Position numbers and translations under genes: made by a program. A stretch of 64,000 nucleotides of DNA, taken from positions 1 to 64,000 of the forward strand of contig JAIXMQ010000091.1 in assembly GCA_025716855.1 (NCBI GenBank), given 5' to 3'. The notes beneath the pieces are model-generated. The model saw nothing but the letters and a program-made list of their open reading frames with translations, did no database searches and was not told where the DNA came from. The first letter of the stretch is position 1. Each line of letters begins with the position of its first letter. The stretch comes from Pilaira anomala (Eukaryota > Mucoromycota > Mucoromycetes > Mucorales > Mucoraceae). Of this stretch, positions 60,002-64,000 are shown piece after piece.

Positions 60002-61330
60002 ATTTGCATGAAGAAATATGTTATAAATATTGCATTAATAAGCTTGGAGAGTTTTTTTTTTTTGTTTTTGTTTTACTTGTTTTTTTTTGTTTGTTAAAAA
60101 AAAAAGTGTCGTCATATTGAAAGGTAATAGAGTATGATGGCGTGTTTTTCTGTATTCGTAAAGAGATATACTTGTGTCTTTTCATTATCTGTCTTTATGA
60201 GTTTTTGTTAAAAATTGGGACTCAAAGCAATGATCCTGGTGTAACAACTAGTGCATTTTGAATTGACAGCATTTGATGACCGATGATCACCTCTTGCTGT
60301 ACAAAAACAAGTAAAATACTCAAATCTCTTTTCGTCTCTCGCAAATTAGGCAAGCGATATAATTATCTTATGGAAAGCTTTTTATTTCCGATATTCCCTT
60401 TTTATAAATAAAAAAAAAAAAAAAAATAGAGCATTTTGTTATATTACTGCCTTTTTATTTTAAGAAATTATGCTTTTTTAAATTGAAGTTGTCATCCTTG
60501 TGTTGATAAAATAGAGAAATCAAATCCTTAAGTGTCTTTGGCAAAGGTATAAAAGATAAATCCATATCTTACACGATGACTTCAATCCCTTGATCATATT
60601 TACAGTTAGTTTGGGCTTTTCGGGAGAATATTGGAAGGCAACTAGGAGGGTTTACAGCTGCTCCTTTAAGTAAAAGTAGCTGTCATCAAATAAGAACATG
60701 GCGGTACTCAGGTAGAGTGACACTTTTTAAGAGAGCGTGATAACTTCTTCCTTCAGTTGTTCTACCAATGTGTTTTATAGGTCCACCAGCCTTTTCTCGA
60801 TCACCATCTGTTTTTATGAAAGGTTTTCTAGAAGAAGACCAGACAGGACCGTCCTTCATTGTAACTTTAGTAAGAATGAGTGAATTTTTTTAAAGATATA
60901 AATTATTTCATTCCAAATGTCTTCTTCCGTGACGTTTTCTAACCACAGAAAAACATGTTAGTAAAAAAATCGTGTATGCGAATGTATATTTTTTTTTTAT
61001 TCATTATGTTCAAAGTTCGTTTGTATACATGGGTCAGTGATCCCTCTACAATATCAAGAGCACTATGAATCTCTTGTCTGGCAAATTCATGCATTCTCTT
61101 CTCTATTATAAGATCCTCTTGTTTGACTTTATTATCTTCAATTAAGTCTATAAACTCTTGTGAAGCGTATTCAAAACATTTCCCTGGGCAAGTTCTTATA
61201 GCCTTTACTTCACAGTTAGCAAATGCTTGAGTATTTAACATCTTCCCAGAAAACACTGATATAACCCTTGACTATATCATATATGTAAATAATATCAGAT
61301 AAAATAAAAATATATAATAATTGATTCATT
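60002..61330. other. Gene-poor region with orphan open frames
   Basis: No intact gene recognised. On the minus strand a 105-codon open frame runs at 60939-61256. A smaller ATG-initiated frame of 56 codons lies at about 60691-60858 (contains GPVWSSSRKPFIKTDGDREK). The flanking pseudogene suggests this is mobile-element debris. A T-run/A-run junction at 60054-60104 lies upstream of the Ssu1-like gene. Confidence 0.45.
60939..61256 (-). CDS. Orphan open frame, possibly an exon of a relic gene
   Basis: Not recognised. The frame contains MLNTQAFANCEVKAIRTCPG, FEYASQEFIDLIEDNKVKQ and FARQEIHSALDIVEGSLTH. It has normal amino-acid composition and gene-like codon use, but no ATG at its start; an acceptor-like TGATATAG precedes it near 61272. 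The last 20 codons run into an A-rich, Phe-rich stretch that looks non-coding. It lies just downstream of the NAM-like pseudogene on the same strand and may have been part of the same element. Confidence 0.3.
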   Translation of the reverse strand: MFSGKMLNTQAFANCEVKAIRTCPGKCFEYASQEFIDLIEDNKVKQEDLIIEKRMHEFARQEIHSALDIVEGSLTHVYKRTLNIMNKKKIYIRIHDFFTNMFFCG

Positions 61331-62179
61331 TTATTCATGGTTTTCTTTTCTCAATCGTTCAATGATTTTTCGCTTTTTGATACACAAATTTTTAATAGCA
61401 AAATCGTCACCCAACAAGTCATACTCTTTTTTGGTCATAATGGCCATCTCATTTTGATCTTGCATTGCTTTGGCTATAATATCACATCCTTAGCTAGACT
61501 TTTCTCAATTACCTCCAATAGAACAATTTCCAATCTCTTTCGCTTTTCATTGTCCGTAGCAGCCTTTTGTTTACGCTTCTCCTTTTTGTTAGGAGTCTTT
61601 TCTGTTGCAATAATTATATCTAGATCGTAGTCTTTCCGGCTGCCATAGTCTTTCCAGCTAGGTTGCTCACCAAGTATGTTGTAGCAATGCAGAAACGTAT
61701 TAACAAAGTCTTTTTTGTAAATATTTTTGAAGCTCCTGGTTTGCCTTGACAATCTAAACAGAATATATATATATATATATTTAGACAACTAATATATATG
61801 TTGAGGATGTAACAGAATTTTCTGTCTCGCCTATTTCATTCATTCCGCCAAGGCTCGAAGCTTGTACTACTTGTTTATAACAAGCATGAAACTTGGATAC
61901 AGAAGGATCAAAGAAGCCCCAATATAAAGCTAAGCTGACTGCCGTGGGGTTAACGAGAGGGTCTTTCTCCTTATAAAGGCTTTAATCCAAGCAAGCTTTT
62001 TGCCAAAAGTCGTCAGAGTCTTGGTCACTTTTATTTTCAGAAACGCTTAACCATGAAGTATATAGCTGTTCGTCATCTTTTTCAGTCCAGGGGATTCTAG
62101 AAACAGTTCCAGGAACTACCTTTGCTTGAGTTGTCTCAGGAACTTTGTTCATTACTTGGGGTGTTTTGGATGAAATCAT
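61331..62179 (-). pseudogene. Degenerate NAM/Myb-like protein of transposon type
   Basis: Resembles the Myb/NAM-associated proteins that accompany PIF/Harbinger-type elements. From ATG 62179 the frame has IPWTEKDDEQLYTSWLSVSE and FWQKACLD, then an in-frame TAA at 61982. It carries on in the same frame (LYKEKDPLVNPTAVSLALYW) to about 61805. After an intron-like gap, IVKANQELQKYLQK (from 61753) shifts frame in an A run to KDFVNTFLHCYNILGEQPSW. Another shift near 61505 leads to AKAMQDQNEMAIMTKKEYD and the final stop at 61331. Domain order fits trihelix/Myb then a NAM-like C-terminal part. One stop and two frameshifts mark it as dead. The family call is by pattern only. Confidence 0.55.
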
Positions 62180-62426
62180 TGGGTTGTCAATATGTTTTTT
62201 TTAACAAAAGGATGAAATTAGAAAAAAAAAAAAGGTTTTTTAATGCACTAATAAAAATGGTTACACACACAAACTAGATATATTACTGCTTTTCAAAAAA
62301 TTAAGCAATTTGGAGTAAGTAGTTTATCTACAGCATCTAATCACTTTCTGAACAAGACTTAATAAAAGGAAGAAAGGGGAATAATGTGATACAATGTAGT
62401 AGTGATAGTTTTTATTATTATTATTA

Positions 62427-63923
62427 TTAAAACTCTAAAGGATCTACTTTTCCTGGAGTAGAACCACAGCCGATCTTTTTAGGACCACGATTAGCAAGTG
62501 AGGACATGATGGAAGGCTTGGATTCTTGTGTAGTAGTAGTAGTAGTAGTACTGGGCTTTTCGGGAGTTGTGACAGATGCTGGTGGTTCGGTACGACGGGT
62601 AACGACACCGCCTTCGGGAGGTAAATGGAATGTCTCGATTGCAAATCGCTTACGACGAAGCTTAAAGCCTAAGTCGTTACTACCACCTGCTGATAATACA
62701 GAGAGCTTTGTACTAGGTGGTAAAAGTGAATTCAAAACGGGTAATTTATGAACATGGAAAAATCCATGATAGTTTTGTGTATAAGCTGCTTCATTGTGTA
62801 CTGGGTCGCCTACAGAGTTTAAAGGGTTTGTTAACATTTAAAAAAAAAATTGATATGGATTTCTCTTACCTGCAAAGGATTCAATTTCGATCACTGCATC
62901 TACCATATGTTCAATACGTTTCATGACATGTGGTACTTCGTCATAGAGGTAAGCAGGAACTGTAATAACTGCTGTACCAAATGAAAAACGAAGCAAACCG
63001 CGAAGTGCATGACAAAATTTAAATAAATCCTAAAATTAAAATTAAAATCTTTCCTTTTTTTTAAAAATGATTAAACCTTTTTATATTACATGAGGTGTCT
63101 TGGATTGCCAACTAGGTGATGCTAAAGAATGAATAGCGACTCTTAAAGCATTACGAGGTGTACCAGGTGCAACAGGTAAAGCAGAACTAAAATTACCATC
63201 CAAAATCACTTTACGAATTCCATTCAATAAACTTTCGTAGTCGTTCTCTTCATCGTTTTCCCATTGAATGATCTCAGTGCTGGCTTCCTCTAATACGTTA
63301 GCCGGTACTCTTTTTGTCAGATCAAATTGACTACAATAAGGTTTAGGTTCTTCTGCAGTTTTTTCTTGCTTTGAGTCAGATGATGATGGTTTTACAATAG
63401 GAGGTGTAGGTACAGGTGAAGCTTTTTATATAACAATTCATATCAACATTTTTACATCATTCATGTTTTTTTTAAAAAAAAAAAGAAAAAATTAGTTACC
63501 TGGTTTAGCTTTCACACCCGTTTCAAATCTCTTTAAATGTGAATATCTCCAGGCAATCTTCATACGATCACTTTCAGCGTCAGTCTTACCCGTCTTACCG
63601 TCCTCTTCGTCGTCTCTATCGGAAGTTGATAGCCACATTAAAGTCTTTAACATCTCAGCAGGGTCCTCGTCACGTGAGGCAACTGCACAATGATGTCCAG
63701 AAGATATACCTTGTGCAATAAAGTACTTTAAAAGAAGTTGTGCATAGGTCGTGGCGCGATCCTCTTTAATAAGCATAATGGTACCCACCGGTTGTCCTCC
63801 ACCCAAGATATCGTCAAGTGAAGGTACACCTGTAGAAATTAAGAGCTGTCCATTGTATGCACTAAGTCGTGATCCCGAAGGAAGTTTAGGTTGCTGATCC
63901 GCATTTCGTTTCTTGAAACTCAT
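62427..63923 (-). CDS. ELP4: Elongator complex subunit Elp4 (PAXNEB)
   Basis: One of the RecA-like subunits of the Elp456 ring, which helps Elongator modify wobble uridines in tRNA. Exons are 63500-63923, 63090-63421, 62870-63029 and 62427-62809 (432 residues). The start FKKRNADQQPKLPSGSRLS, then GQLLISTGVPSLDDILGGG and VGTIMLIKEDRATTYAQLLL, is diagnostic. Later parts show CSQFDLTKRVP, HDLFKFCHALRGLLRFSFGT and DAVIEIESFAGDP. The last segment HGFFHVHKLPVLNSL and LGFKLRRKRFAIETFHLPPEGG is also an Elp4 hallmark. Walker motifs are not canonical, as usual in Elp4. A Thr run near the C terminus comes from a TAG/ACT repeat. Confidence 0.94.
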
Positions 63924-64000
63924 TTGTATTATATATAAAAAAAAAGAAACAAGTTAGTTCTCTTTTTTTTCGAAAGAGGAGTGACTTGTTGAATTAAAAT

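Noticed and set aside
60054..60104. T-run/A-run junction as a possible transcription terminator
   Set aside because: The same motif is common in introns and leaders here, so it has no special terminator meaning; eukaryotic 3' ends are not set this way.

Overview
The window is nuclear DNA from a filamentous, early-diverging fungus. It is AT-rich and gene-dense, and almost every gene is split by 45-120 bp GT-AG introns. Long A and T homopolymers fill introns and the DNA in front of start codons. The gene set (fungal G-gamma with a C-terminal CaaX box, verprolin, Boi scaffold, Ssu1 transporter, Prm10/ThrE carrier, Elongator, TFIIIC) is fungal. One minor-spliceosome (U12) intron, several HSPA12-like traits and the overall style suggest Mucoromycota, probably Mucorales. 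That placement is inference from style and content, not from a search.

Layout. 0-11 kb: cytochrome c haem lyase (cut by the window edge), sphingolipid delta-4 desaturase, verprolin/WIP, a TMEM33/Pom33 membrane protein, a TLC-domain protein and importin-11/Kap120. 11-20 kb: Rad4/XPC, the 25S rRNA methyltransferase Bmt2, N-terminal glutamine amidase, G-protein gamma subunit, a glutaredoxin-like protein and an Hsp70-like ATPase. 20-36 kb: dolichol kinase, mitochondrial release factor 1, glycogen branching enzyme, a decayed-exon region, a Yrb30-like Ran-binding protein, peroxisomal Lon and complex I NDUFS4. 36-50 kb: a Coq1-like prenyl synthase with lost catalytic motifs, the large TFIIIC subunit, Prm10/ThrE and decapping enzyme Dcp2. 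50-64 kb: a CaMK-like kinase, an F-box/WD40 protein, Cmc4, a Boi-type SH3-SAM-PH-CH scaffold, an Ssu1-type transporter, a mobile-element-like pseudogene and Elp4.

The genes are mostly housekeeping and unrelated to one another. Transcription alternates between strands, with convergent pairs whose stop codons lie only 22-70 bp apart. Loose themes are mitochondrial function (Cyc3, Mrf1, NDUFS4, Coq1-like, Cmc4), RNA and nuclear biology (Bmt2, Tfc3, Elp4, Dcp2, importin-11, Yrb30) and polarity or actin (verprolin, Boi, G-gamma).

The most notable observation is in DCP2. One intron reads as an AT-AC U12-type intron with donor ATATCCTTT and branch site CCTTAAC. Removing it restores the conserved Dcp2 motif FSARIFKHCPLL exactly. 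Second is the Coq1-like protein, which has lost the first aspartate motif, the arginine pair, the second aspartate motif and an IPP-binding lysine, as expected of a non-catalytic partner subunit. Exon boundaries below were derived by hand from splice signals and frame and have not been tested against transcripts.
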